64,000 nucleotides of DNA from JASBTN01 sp965228805 (lineage in GTDB: Bacteria; Pseudomonadota; Alphaproteobacteria; Rhodobacterales; Rhodobacteraceae), in NCBI RefSeq assembly GCF_965228805.1, contig NZ_CBDDIE010000003.1:3844001-3908000 (forward strand). The letters run 5' to 3'. The translations under genes were made by a program, and so were the position numbers. Of the stretch, positions 44,669 to 52,865 are shown piece after piece (the first letter of the stretch is position 1; the number at the start of each line of letters is the position of its first letter). The notes under the pieces are model-generated. The model saw only the letters and a list, made by a program, of their open reading frames with translations, did not search any database and was not told where the DNA came from.

Positions 44669-45681
44669 CACCGCCACCTCATGTTGTCCGGGTTGAAGGT
44701 AATCTCGATCCGCTTCCAGTGATCGTATTTTTCCTCCGGCAGGTCATAGCCGTTCACGCCGCAGCGGATGATCGCGCGGCGGGCGGCGGCGAAAGCCTGA
44801 TTGGCGGCGGCTTCGGAGCCGTTGCGGTAGGACAGCATCTCGATCGAGCCCGCGTCAGGCTTGCCGTCGCGCGCCATGTCGAAGCCGACTTCGACCACGG
44901 TGGCCAAGGCCTCTGTGGACAGTGCGCCAAGGTTCCAGCAGGCCGACACGGCCAGGCGCATCGCGTCCTTTTCGCCGCCGGTCAGCGGCGGGCCCTGCGG
45001 GGCGTCGGGGGGGGCATCGGCCACCGCGTCGCTGATCGCATCGGACACGGCGTCGTCGATGGCATCCGCAACGCTGGGTGTTTCGGGTTCGGGCGTCGGT
45101 TCGGGATCCGGTTCGGCCACCGGGGTGGGCGGCGTCGGGCGGCGGCGCGGGCGCGGGCTGGTTTCCGGCGCGGCCGAGGGCGGCTCCGGCCGGATCGCGG
45201 TGGTGGTCTCGGGCGGGGCGGTGGGCGTGACAGGTTCGGGCGGCGGGGCGGCCACGTCTTCGGCGGGCGCGGGTTCCGGCGCTTCGACGCGTTCCGGCGC
45301 GGGTTCGGCCGCCGGGTCGGGTTCCGGGGTCGGTTCGGGCGCAATGCGTTCGGCGGGGGCCGGCACATTTTCCGGCGCGGGCGGTGCCTCTGGGGCCGGT
45401 TCGGGCACAGGTTCGGGCGCGGGCGGTTCAGGCTCGGGTTCCGGTTCCGGCGCAGGTTCGGGATCGGGGCGGCGCTGCGGCGGGGGGGAGGCCACGGGGG
45501 CGACGGGTTCGGGATCAGGCTCCGGCACCGACAGGGCGGCAAATTGTTCCTCGGTCAGGATCGACACCTCAGTCACCCGGATCGAGGGCTCTTCGTCCTC
45601 CCAGGTAAACACGCCGCCAAACAGCATGACCAGCAACAAGAGCCCGTGCCCCGCGCCAGAGATGTAATACCCCGTCCGCAT
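44668..45681 (-). CDS. tolA: TolA envelope-spanning protein
   Basis: A 337-residue protein linking the inner-membrane TolQR motor with the outer membrane. One helix near residues 7-24 anchors it; a long Pro/Glu/Ala linker (about 50-220, PEPEPEPP-type) takes the place of the Ala/Lys-rich helix of gammaproteobacteria; the TolA C-domain is about 228-337. The same C-domain is repeated as a separate secreted gene directly downstream. It overlaps that gene by one base and lies 5 bases after tolR. Confidence 0.93.
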   Translation of the reverse strand: MRTGYYISGAGHGLLLLVMLFGGVFTWEDEEPSIRVTEVSILTEEQFAALSVPEPDPEPVAPVASPPPQRRPDPEPAPEPEPEPEPPAPEPVPEPAPEAPPAPENVPAPAERIAPEPTPEPDPAAEPAPERVEAPEPAPAEDVAAPPPEPVTPTAPPETTTAIRPEPPSAAPETSPRPRRRPTPPTPVAEPDPEPTPEPETPSVADAIDDAVSDAISDAVADAPPDAPQGPPLTGGEKDAMRLAVSACWNLGALSTEALATVVEVGFDMARDGKPDAGSIEMLSYRNGSEAAANQAFAAARRAIIRCGVNGYDLPEEKYDHWKRIEITFNPDNMRWR

Positions 45682-45686
45682 GGGCG

Positions 45687-46157
45687 TCAGCCACCATCCA
45701 GCCCCGGCCCGCCGGTATCCGTCACCAGGCCGATATTGTGGAAACCACCGGCGTTGAGCGCGCCCATGACCTGGGCGACCAGCTCATAGGGCACCTGCCC
45801 GTCCGCGCGCAGGAAGATGCGGTCGTCATCGCGCTCTTCCGCAATGGCGCGCAGGCGCGGCACCAGGTCACTGGTGGTGATCGCGGTGGTCTGCAACATG
45901 ACCTCGCCCTCGGCGGTAATGGTCACGGTCAGGGGTTCCTCATCCGGGGTCGGAAGCGTCGTCGCCGCTGTTTTCGGCAGCTCGACCGGCACGCCCACGG
46001 TCATCAGGGGCGCCGCGACCATGAAGATGATCAGCAGCACCAACATGACGTCGACAAAGGGGGTGATGTTGATCTCGCCCATCACCCGGCGATGCTTGCC
46101 GCGACGACGGCCCCGGCGGGCGCGTCGCACGGCCTGTTGTTGAACCGCGCCACCCAT
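45687..46157 (-). CDS. tolR: Tol-Pal motor protein TolR
   Basis: A 156-residue ExbD/TolR-family protein. A basic cytoplasmic N-terminus (1-28, rich in Arg), a single helix with the proton-carrying aspartate in ITPFVDVMLVLLIIFMV (Asp36 region), and a periplasmic domain with FLRADGQVPYELVAQVMGAL. It forms the proton-driven stator with TolQ, encoded one base upstream. Confidence 0.96.
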   Translation of the reverse strand: MGGAVQQQAVRRARRGRRRGKHRRVMGEINITPFVDVMLVLLIIFMVAAPLMTVGVPVELPKTAATTLPTPDEEPLTVTITAEGEVMLQTTAITTSDLVPRLRAIAEERDDDRIFLRADGQVPYELVAQVMGALNAGGFHNIGLVTDTGGPGLDGG

Positions 46158-46158
46158 C

Positions 46159-46854
46159 TCAGCTGTCCAGCTGGCGGCTGAGGATGGTGGCGAACTCGTC
46201 GGCGAAGGCCTCGTAGCCCGCGAGGATATTGTCGCTGTCCGAGGTGAGCTTGTTGTAGAAAATGAGCGCCGGGATCGCGGCCAGCAGGCCCAGGCCGGTC
46301 GCCATCAGCGCCTCGGCAATGCCCGGGGCGACCACGGCCAGGTTGGTATTCTGCTGCTGGGCGATCTCGACGAAAGCATTCATGATGCCCCAGACGGTGC
46401 CAAAGAGCCCCACGAAGGGCGCGGTGGCGGCGACCGTGGCCAGGAAGGACAGCCCGTTGTTCAAGCTCTCGCCCTCCTTGGCTATCGCCACATCCATCGA
46501 GCGGTCGATACGCGCCTGAGCATTGGCGATCAGCCCGCCATCTTCGCGATGCGAGCGCCGCCACTCCAGCATCCCGGACGAGAAGACCTTCTGCGCCGCG
46601 CCCTCGGGCGCCGGGCCGATCTGGTCGAAAAGCTCGTCCAGAGGCTCGCCTGACCAGAACGAGCGGTCAAACGCCGCCGCCTCGCGCTTGGCCGCGCGGT
46701 ACTGGATGAATTTCGTGATGATGATGGCCCAGGACCAGAAGGAGGCGATGATCAGCAGGATCATCACCAGTTTGACCATCAATGTCGCGCGAAGGAACAG
46801 CGCAAGGAAGGAGAAATCGATCTCCGCCGCCGCTGCAAGCGTTTCCGTTTCCAT
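46159..46854 (-). CDS. tolQ: Tol-Pal motor protein TolQ
   Basis: A 231-residue ExbB/TolQ-family protein with three membrane helices (about 22-42, 138-160 and 170-195). ATAPFVGLFGTVWGIMNAF, the family signature with the proton path threonine, is at about 143-161. It lies one base from tolR and opens the tolQRA unit, with a putative promoter about 50 bases upstream. Confidence 0.96.
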   Translation of the reverse strand: METETLAAAAEIDFSFLALFLRATLMVKLVMILLIIASFWSWAIIITKFIQYRAAKREAAAFDRSFWSGEPLDELFDQIGPAPEGAAQKVFSSGMLEWRRSHREDGGLIANAQARIDRSMDVAIAKEGESLNNGLSFLATVAATAPFVGLFGTVWGIMNAFVEIAQQQNTNLAVVAPGIAEALMATGLGLLAAIPALIFYNKLTSDSDNILAGYEAFADEFATILSRQLDS

Positions 46855-46901
46855 GTCTCTGCCTCTATACCGCCACCTCTTCGGGCAGCTATTTTGTTTG
46901 A

Positions 46902-46930
46902 ATCTAACGCATATTCACGGGGAAAGGCAA
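46902..46930 (-). promoter_or_regulatory. Putative promoter of the tolQRA operon
   Basis: On the minus strand TTGCCT (46930-46925), a 17-base spacer and TTAGAT (46907-46902) resemble a sigma-70 promoter, 48 bases before the tolQ ATG. Confidence 0.45.
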
Positions 46931-47119
46931 CAAAAGCGCGACATGGGCGGGGTTTTGTCGCTGCGAGGCGGGGGAATGGGCGGATATTTGCCGTGAGCAG
47001 TTCCTAGAACGTCCGATCCGGCGCGTCACTTCTTGAATGATCTGGCACAGTCCTATGTGATGTACCCACCCGCGGATCGCGGCTTTGAAAAGACAGATTG
47101 ACGACGCAGGTTACAGGTT

Positions 47120-47377
47120 ATGCTCTCGGCAGAAATGAAAGCGTGGGTGCGAGATGAATTCGAACGCGAACCTGGGCGGTTGTTGCGATTTCTCCAGAGT
47201 CGGTTCGAGCGCCCCGGCCCACCCGTCGAGACCTGGCGCGGGCATGTCTTGTTCCTCGAATATGACCGCGAGACAAGTCGCGTTACAATCTACGCCAGCC
47301 TGAGCGAAACACTTGAAGAGGGTGAAGTGGTTTCTCTTGATGAGCTAGATGCCTTTGTGCGTCAGGAGTTTCCATAG
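47120..47377 (+). CDS. Small acidic protein, unknown, inserted in the tol locus
   Basis: An 85-residue acidic protein on the plus strand between ybgC and tolQ, which face the other way. It is rich in Glu/Asp and Arg, with no signal peptide or membrane helix; the pattern (helix, beta strands with VLFLEYDRETSRVTIYAS, helix) suggests a small alpha/beta fold. Ribosome site is weak (CAGGTTACAGG). Codon use is less GC-biased than that of its neighbours and it breaks the usual ybgC-tolQ order, so a recent insertion is likely. I do not recognise it. Confidence 0.55.
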   Translation: MLSAEMKAWVRDEFEREPGRLLRFLQSRFERPGPPVETWRGHVLFLEYDRETSRVTIYASLSETLEEGEVVSLDELDAFVRQEFP

Positions 47378-47402
47378 CTTTGAACGTCGGCCTTCTCGCG
47401 CC

Positions 47403-47514
47403 CTTGGCCCCGTGCTGGGGCCAAGACCTCCGAACGAAGTGAGGCCACCGGCATCAAAATTATTCAAATAATTTTCGCCAACGCTGGTGGCCCTCCCGTG
47501 GCCTGTTGGGCCAC
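47403..47514. repeat. Cluster of inverted repeats after the small inserted gene
   Basis: Three dyads in 112 bases: CTTGGCCCC at 47403-47411 with its complement at 47417-47425; AAAATTAT at 47456-47463 with 47468-47475, enclosed by GGCCACC (47443-47449) and GGTGGCC (47486-47492); GTGGCC at 47498-47503 with 47509-47514. It lies between converging genes and may act as a two-way terminator or be a mobile repeat. Confidence 0.6.
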
Positions 47515-47548
47515 TGTCGGGATCGCGCCCTGCACCTAGGGTGCTGAC

Positions 47549-47932
47549 CTAATGCACCGACTGCCGCAAATGCGCCGGAAGCCGCGCGGGTTGGCCGGTC
47601 ACCGTCAGGCAAACGATCGTCACCACCGCCTCGAACAGCACCTCGTCGCCACGGCTGACCACCTGGTCCAGCACCAGCCGTGCGCCGGTCATCTGGCGGG
47701 TGGATGTGGTCACGGTCAGTTCGTCGTCAAAGCGCGCGGGGGCGAGATAGTCCGCTTCCACACGCCGGACTGCAAAGATCAGCCCCTCGTCGCGCATCTC
47801 GCTTTGGTCGATGCCCATCTGGCGCACCCAGTCCGATCGCGCCCGTTCGATATAGCGCAGGTAGTTGGCATAGAAGACGATCCCGGCCATGTCGGTGTCT
47901 TCGTAATAGACGCGGATGGGGAAGCTGTGCAT
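47549..47932 (-). CDS. ybgC: Tol-Pal associated acyl-CoA thioesterase YbgC
   Basis: A 127-residue hotdog thioesterase. The YbgC/4-hydroxybenzoyl-CoA thioesterase motif YEDTDMAGIVFYANYLRYIE carries the catalytic aspartate (Asp13 region). It is the usual first gene of tol-pal operons and may act in phospholipid handling at the envelope. Here it is separated from tolQ by about 700 bases containing the inserted gene above, so it must have its own 3' end. Confidence 0.93.
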   Translation of the reverse strand: MHSFPIRVYYEDTDMAGIVFYANYLRYIERARSDWVRQMGIDQSEMRDEGLIFAVRRVEADYLAPARFDDELTVTTSTRQMTGARLVLDQVVSRGDEVLFEAVVTIVCLTVTGQPARLPAHLRQSVH

Positions 47933-47964
47933 GGGGGGCCTTTCTGTCTGCTCGTTGCGGCACC

Positions 47965-48501
47965 CTAGCCTTCCAGAGGATACTCCGCCAAGACCTCATA
48001 TCGCGCACCGTCCGGGTGGAGGTGGGAGGCGTAGAGCGCGAGGTGATCGACCTCGACGGGTGGCAGGCGGGTGGCGGCCTCCGATTGCAGGAAACGGCCG
48101 AGTTTTGCCAGTTGGCCCGCCTCCATCCGGCGCGGGAAACGGGTCAGGGTAACGTGACCGCGGAAGCGGCGGCGGGGGAGTGTGATGCCTGCCTGCCCCA
48201 CGGCGCGGGCGACCCTGGACTGAAGCGCCTCGGCGCCCGAGGCGAGGATCGCCATCAGCGCCGGGGACTTGCCGCCGAAGAGTTCAAGGCCAGAGAGAGT
48301 CAGCGTGACCGGCGGGGGTCTGAGGTCGTCCAAAACCTCGTGCAGGCGCTCCAGGTCGGATTGGGTCACTTCATCCAGAAAGGCCAGGGTCAGGTGCAGA
48401 TTCACTTCCGCGACCGGGCGCCCCATAGGCAGGGCGTGGGCAATATCGGCGAGGGCCTCGCGGATCTCGTCTGGCAGGGGAAGGGCCAGGAAACACCTCA
48501 T
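47965..48501 (-). CDS. thpR: RNA 2',3'-cyclic phosphodiesterase ThpR (LigT)
   Basis: A 178-residue 2H phosphoesterase with both HxT motifs, HLTLAF (near 36) and HVTLTRF (near 115). These enzymes open 2',3'-cyclic phosphates in RNA. The start ATG 48501 overlaps the stop of the membrane protein gene by ATGA; the longer frame start (48534) is not supported. It is the last of three overlapping genes. Confidence 0.92.
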   Translation of the reverse strand: MRCFLALPLPDEIREALADIAHALPMGRPVAEVNLHLTLAFLDEVTQSDLERLHEVLDDLRPPPVTLTLSGLELFGGKSPALMAILASGAEALQSRVARAVGQAGITLPRRRFRGHVTLTRFPRRMEAGQLAKLGRFLQSEAATRLPPVEVDHLALYASHLHPDGARYEVLAEYPLEG

Positions 48502-48926
48502 TGTGCCCAAGCCACGATGTCCCGCATCTGCCACAGAATGAACCCGCCCGCCCCCAGTCCGCAGGCCCAGGCGACCACCTCGTCACTGCGGGTGAACACA
48601 TCGTTCTGAACGAGGTCTCGACGCAGACCGCGCGCCACGGACCAGAGAGCCAGGGCAAAACACAGGAGGGACAGGATCATGGCCACCCCCGCGGCAGAGG
48701 CAAACGCGAACGGGCTGCCCTTGGCCATGCGCCCGGCGGCGAAACCGGCCACGACCCACATCAGCATCCAATTGCGTGCCCGGCGCATGGCCCCACCCAT
48801 GTGGCGCGCGCGTTGGTGCTTTCGAACACGGGTGATTTCAATGAGAACATAGATGGCCAGCATGGCAAACAGACCGGCAATCCCGGCCAAGACCAGCAAG
48901 GTCGCGATGGCGGCCCCCGCCTGCAT
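48498..48926 (-). CDS. Small membrane protein of unknown function
   Basis: A 142-residue protein with about four membrane helices (near 8-32, 53-68, 72-96 and 118-138) and basic loops. ATG 48926 shares one base with the upstream stop (TGATG); GTG 48929 is also possible. Its stop overlaps thpR by four bases, so all three genes are translated together. No family recognised. Confidence 0.7.
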   Translation of the reverse strand: MQAGAAIATLLVLAGIAGLFAMLAIYVLIEITRVRKHQRARHMGGAMRRARNWMLMWVVAGFAAGRMAKGSPFAFASAAGVAMILSLLCFALALWSVARGLRRDLVQNDVFTRSDEVVAWACGLGAGGFILWQMRDIVAWAQ

Positions 48927-49567
48927 CACCCCGCCGCCTGCATCCGCGCAAACAGCCGGAGCGCGTGGGAGGCATCCGTGGCCGCCACCGGCAGCACCGG
49001 GTCATAGGCGGCGGCGATCAACGCGCCGACCTCGGGGCGCAGAACCGTCTCGCCACTTTCGGGCAACACCGCGAGCGGGCTTTGCGTGGCAAAGGCCGCA
49101 TCCGCCCAGGTCGCCATCGCCAGAACCGCCTGGGTGAGCGCAATGGTCTCGGCCGACAGTTTCTCCATATCACGGCCCATGCGCACGAAGGCGAAACAGG
49201 CCTGGATTGCGCCCTGATCGTCAAAGCGGAAGCCGCGATACTGGCTGGCGTCGCCCGCCTTCAACCGCGCCACCAGGGCGGGCAGGTCCGGCACCATCTT
49301 GTCGAGGTTGGGCACGTCCAGAAGCTCGTCCCACTCGCGGAAGAAAAAGAGCATCAGGTTGGCACCCAGCTCCGGGTCGGTCTCGGCCATCTTGTGACCG
49401 GCCAGGGTCACCACCGCCTCGATCGCGCCCTTGACGGTCTCAAGCGTTGCCTCCTCCACCCCGAAGACCACCGGCACGATCGGCCGCCCCCAGCGGGAAA
49501 AGCCGTAGCTGCCGTCGCCCCGGGTGAAATGCGCCTCGATCTGGTCCGGTGTCAGCATGGATGTCAT
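48926..49567 (-). CDS. Conserved cytoplasmic protein of unknown function
   Basis: A 213-residue protein without signal peptide or membrane segment, mostly alpha-helical with RGDGSYGFSRWGRPIVPVVFGV at the start and LMLFFFREWDELLDVPNLDKM centrally. I do not recognise its function; such sequences occur next to thpR-like genes in related bacteria as far as I recall, but I cannot verify that. The start at ATG 49567 has GAGG 7 bases upstream; 49591 and 49558 are alternatives. Confidence 0.65.
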   Translation of the reverse strand: MTSMLTPDQIEAHFTRGDGSYGFSRWGRPIVPVVFGVEEATLETVKGAIEAVVTLAGHKMAETDPELGANLMLFFFREWDELLDVPNLDKMVPDLPALVARLKAGDASQYRGFRFDDQGAIQACFAFVRMGRDMEKLSAETIALTQAVLAMATWADAAFATQSPLAVLPESGETVLRPEVGALIAAAYDPVLPVAATDASHALRLFARMQAAG

Positions 49568-49612
49568 CGCGGGCCTCTTCATCTTTCCCAAAATATCCCC
49601 GCCGGAGGCACA

Positions 49613-49630
49613 GCGCCCGTTTGCGGGCGC
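49613..49630. repeat. Short GC hairpin
   Basis: GCGCCCG at 49613-49619 pairs with CGGGCGC at 49624-49630 around a TTTG loop, in a 179-base gap between an upstream secreted protein gene and the three-gene cluster. No T run; role unknown. Confidence 0.4.
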
Positions 49631-49746
49631 TCACAACCACTCCGGCAGCACATTCGCAGAATGTCTGACAGGGCATAAAAGCCAAATCCCCCCCATGCAA
49701 GGGGCGGCGGTGGGGGAGGCGCTCAAGGCACTCTGCCCCCTCCGGC

Positions 49747-50592
49747 TCAACGCGGGCGGCGTTCCTCAATGAACTGGCGGATCGTGCCATCGGCCAAATC
49801 AAACCCATCGCCATACATCTGATCAATACGCCCCGTCTCCTGAAGGACGATGACAGGGTCCCCGGTCGAGATACGGATGCCCCAGAACCCGCGTTGGGAG
49901 TTGCAGCGATGTGGGAAACAGCCCGCGCCCAGCAGCCAGTCGCCGCGTTGCACGACCTGATTGGCAACATCCACATGCACCCGCAGGCTTTCCAAGGTGT
50001 TCATATCGGCGATGCGCAGGAAGCGCGCCTGTTCCCCGGGGTCATGCAGCACATCCCAAGGATAGGCGCCGAGCCAACGAGTCACATCCGCCCCGCCACC
50101 CAGCCCCTGGTCTGTCGGCGCCGGAATGGGCGTTTCGCTTTCCGTCAGGGTCACACCGTCATAGGCATAGGTCTTGTGAGACACGAACAGCCGCTGGTCG
50201 GCCTGGTCCAGTTCAAAGACACCGCCGGACAGGCGCAAAGCCCGCACCCCACCGCAGGTGCCGAAGATGGACGTGCGCCGCAGCCCATCCGGGCCAATGC
50301 GCAGCATCATCATCGACGGAAAACAACCATTCCCACCGGAATGATGGGTAGTCAGGACAAAATAATGCGACGCACCCGGTTCGGTGTAGACGCCATTGAT
50401 CTCGATATCGCCGGTTTCATCCCCGACCTGCTGTCCGTTCCAAAGCAGGCGGCGCACGTATTCTCCGTCCGCCACCTCAAGCCGCCCCAGGGGCAGGTCG
50501 ACAAACTTGTAACTGCCGTGGGGCAGGTCCGCCCGTGCCGCCACCGGCAGGGTTACCAAGAAGCTCAGGAGAGCGGCAAAGAGGTGTCGCAT
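49747..50592 (-). CDS. Secreted protein of unknown function, paralogue A
   Basis: A 281-residue protein with a signal peptide ending ARA (about 21). It is beta-rich, with paired cysteines (GCFPSMMM, FGTCGG, GCFPHRC) that could form disulfides in the periplasm. It matches the next gene in layout and in motifs such as VDLP, GDW(L/V)xGxG and the last TxxxFI/DWI segment, so the two are paralogues. I do not recognise the family. Confidence 0.7.
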   Translation of the reverse strand: MRHLFAALLSFLVTLPVAARADLPHGSYKFVDLPLGRLEVADGEYVRRLLWNGQQVGDETGDIEINGVYTEPGASHYFVLTTHHSGGNGCFPSMMMLRIGPDGLRRTSIFGTCGGVRALRLSGGVFELDQADQRLFVSHKTYAYDGVTLTESETPIPAPTDQGLGGGADVTRWLGAYPWDVLHDPGEQARFLRIADMNTLESLRVHVDVANQVVQRGDWLLGAGCFPHRCNSQRGFWGIRISTGDPVIVLQETGRIDQMYGDGFDLADGTIRQFIEERRPR

Positions 50593-50594
50593 GT

Positions 50595-51386
50595 CTATCG
50601 TCCAATCCAGTCTTTCATCGTGCCAGTCAGCGGCCCCCGCAGATCCCCAAACAGCTGCGGCGCACCACCGTCGCGCCGCAGCCCGACCAGCAGGCGGCCA
50701 TCGGTCCGGTTCATGGCGATAAAGCCGTTGTCTGCCAGAGCGCTGAACTTCACATAGCCTTCGCCGATGACCCAGTCGCCCTCGATCTGCATCGGCAGGG
50801 CCATGCGCAGCGTATCTTGCAGGGCAGCCAGGGCCTCCTCCCCCATGATCTCGCGCAAGGGCGCCTGCAACTCCGCCGCATCAAGCATCTCGAAGGCAAA
50901 GCGCCCGACCCAGTACTCTGCACCCGCGTTCCCCTGCCCCGACGGCGCAAGCGGCTCCTGTCGTCGGGTCACTGTCTGCCCGTCATAGAGAAAGGTCACA
51001 TCCCCCTTGCCCGGCCCATCCCCCTTCAGGCGCACCTGCACGGTCTCGGCGTCATGGCTTACCGAAACAAGCTCATTTCGGGTGCCAAAAGGCGCGCTGA
51101 CGCGAATGTCGCCGGGCGTGGCGTGCACCCAGACATAGGACGGGCTGCTGGCATTGCCCCCCTGGGACAGACCGACCAGCAGAAGATCCCCCCGCCGCGC
51201 CTCCAGAAAGGCGATCCAGGGCGCGGTCGGCAGGTCGACAATGTGCGACCCCAGCGCCAAGGCCTTGACGCCATCCCCCCCTTCAACGATGCGCGCCAGC
51301 CCGGCGGGAGTATCGGGATCCACCTCTTCGGCCCGCAGCGGCGCGGTGATCAAGGCAAGGGAAAGGGCAAGAAACAGGCGACGCAT
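50595..51386 (-). CDS. Secreted protein of unknown function, paralogue B
   Basis: A 263-residue protein with a signal peptide ending LRA (about 19). It is related to the gene 2 bases downstream (HIVDLPTAPWIAF, SQGGNASSPSYVWV, GDWVIGEGYV, and GTMKDWI at the end), but contains no cysteine in the mature part. The two genes almost touch, so they are co-transcribed. Function unknown; a duplicated periplasmic beta-propeller-like or binding protein is possible. Confidence 0.68.
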   Translation of the reverse strand: MRRLFLALSLALITAPLRAEEVDPDTPAGLARIVEGGDGVKALALGSHIVDLPTAPWIAFLEARRGDLLLVGLSQGGNASSPSYVWVHATPGDIRVSAPFGTRNELVSVSHDAETVQVRLKGDGPGKGDVTFLYDGQTVTRRQEPLAPSGQGNAGAEYWVGRFAFEMLDAAELQAPLREIMGEEALAALQDTLRMALPMQIEGDWVIGEGYVKFSALADNGFIAMNRTDGRLLVGLRRDGGAPQLFGDLRGPLTGTMKDWIGR

Positions 51387-51766
51387 GAAATCTCCGGGGC
51401 TGAACAGGTCCGAGGGTGGCCCGCCGTCGCCGCAGGGTCAAGCGCCTTGCCCGGACACCCTGTCCGGTGGCCCTCCCGCCCCCCGGGGCCGCCTGACGGC
51501 GTCCGCGGGCGTTGGGGGTGGCTCATGCTGCGCATGAGCCTGAATTCGGGCCTCCAGCGGGGAGTTCAAGGCGTCTTGGAAAAGCTCCAGTGGAGCCTTT
51601 CAGCCGCGGAACGGGCGACGCCCCGGGGATAGATGAAAAGGTATGCCCCACGAAGGCGGCGACGCAGGTCGCGCCGAAGTCGCGAAAGGCGCAGCCTGAG
51701 CGCCCCGCCGTCGCGCGGTCCCGAGGCGAAGCCGAGGACGCTTCCTTTGCCGAGCCCCAGCTAAGG
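51387..51766. other. 380-base intergenic region with dyads
   Basis: No convincing gene between the secreted paralogue B (start 51386) and the ruvB stop (51767). It contains GGCTCATGC at 51520-51528 with GCATGAGCC at 51532-51540 (9 pairs, 3-base loop), a short GCTCCA/TGGAGC dyad near 51588 and a CCGGACA/TGTCCGG dyad near 51452. Open frames across it lack starts with ribosome sites and look like chance GC-rich frames. Confidence 0.5.
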
Positions 51767-52807
51767 TTACCCGTCAAACAGACCCGCCTGCCCGCCACCC
51801 TTCTCAGGCGCGCGCGGGGCTTCCAACCCCAGGTGGCGCCAGGCCTTCTGCGCCAACATGCGGCCACGCGGGGTACGCTGGATCAGGCCTTGTTGCAAGA
51901 GGTAGGGTTCGATCACCTCTTCCAGTGCATCGCGGCTTTCGGACAGGGCGGCCGACAGCGTCTCGATCCCCACCGGACCACCGCCATAGTGTTCCGCCAT
52001 CAGCCGCATGTAACGCCGGTCGGCCCCGTCCAGCCCCAGGTGGTCCACCCCCAGCCGGGTCAGCGCATTGTCGGCCAGATCACGCGTGATCCGCCCGTCG
52101 CCGTCGACAATGGCAAAGTCCAGCACCCGCCGCAGCAGCCGCCCCGCGATGCGCGGCGTGCCACGCGAACGTCGCGCAATCTCCCGCGCGCCGTCGTCAT
52201 CCGCAGGCGCGCCCAGCTTGGTCGCGTTTTTGGTGACGATCTGGTGCAGCTCATCCTCGGTATAGAATTGCAGCCGGGTCGGGATGCCGAACCGATCCCG
52301 CAGCGGCGTGGTCAAGAGCCCCAACCGCGTGGTCGCGCCGACCAGCGTAAAGGGCTGCAGCTCGATGCGCACCGTGCGCGCCGCCGGGCCTTCGCCAATC
52401 ACCAGGTCGAGCTCAAAATCTTCCATCGCCGGATAGAGCACTTCCTCCACCACCGGGTTCAGCCGGTGAATCTCGTCAATGAACAGCACGTCATTGCGTT
52501 CCAGGTTGGTCAGGATCGCCGCCAGATCACCGGCCTTGGCCAAGACCGGGCCGGAGGTCATGCGGAAGTTCACCCCCAGCTCGCGCGCCATGATCTGGGC
52601 AAGCGTCGTCTTACCCAGGCCGGGCGGCCCATGAAACAGAGCATGGTCCATCGCCTCATCGCGCTTGCGCGCGCTTTCGATGAAAACGCGCAGGTTCGCC
52701 CGCGCCTCGGCCTGGCCGATGAAATCCGACAGCTGCTGCGGCCGCAGGGCGCGGTCGGCATCTTCCGGGCGCTTGTCCGGGCGCAGGGTGGGGTCGGGTT
52801 GATCCAT
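51767..52807 (-). CDS. ruvB: Holliday junction branch migration helicase RuvB
   Basis: A 346-residue AAA+ motor that drives branch migration with RuvA. Walker A HGPPGLGKTT (near 57-66), Walker B LFIDEIHR (near 108-115), sensor GATTRLG, arginine finger region LRDRFG and the C-terminal winged helix with TPRGR. Encoded after ruvA with 58 bases between. Confidence 0.97.
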   Translation of the reverse strand: MDQPDPTLRPDKRPEDADRALRPQQLSDFIGQAEARANLRVFIESARKRDEAMDHALFHGPPGLGKTTLAQIMARELGVNFRMTSGPVLAKAGDLAAILTNLERNDVLFIDEIHRLNPVVEEVLYPAMEDFELDLVIGEGPAARTVRIELQPFTLVGATTRLGLLTTPLRDRFGIPTRLQFYTEDELHQIVTKNATKLGAPADDDGAREIARRSRGTPRIAGRLLRRVLDFAIVDGDGRITRDLADNALTRLGVDHLGLDGADRRYMRLMAEHYGGGPVGIETLSAALSESRDALEEVIEPYLLQQGLIQRTPRGRMLAQKAWRHLGLEAPRAPEKGGGQAGLFDG

Positions 52808-52865
52808 CAGAGCGGTCCTTCTGCCGGGACGATCCCCGGAAACTCACATCGAAAACCTGCCATCC

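Noticed and set aside
44449..45789. A 446-codon plus-strand frame opposite tolA, rich in Gly, Arg and Phe
   Set aside because: Mirror of the Pro/Glu-rich TolA linker; low complexity, no ribosome site.
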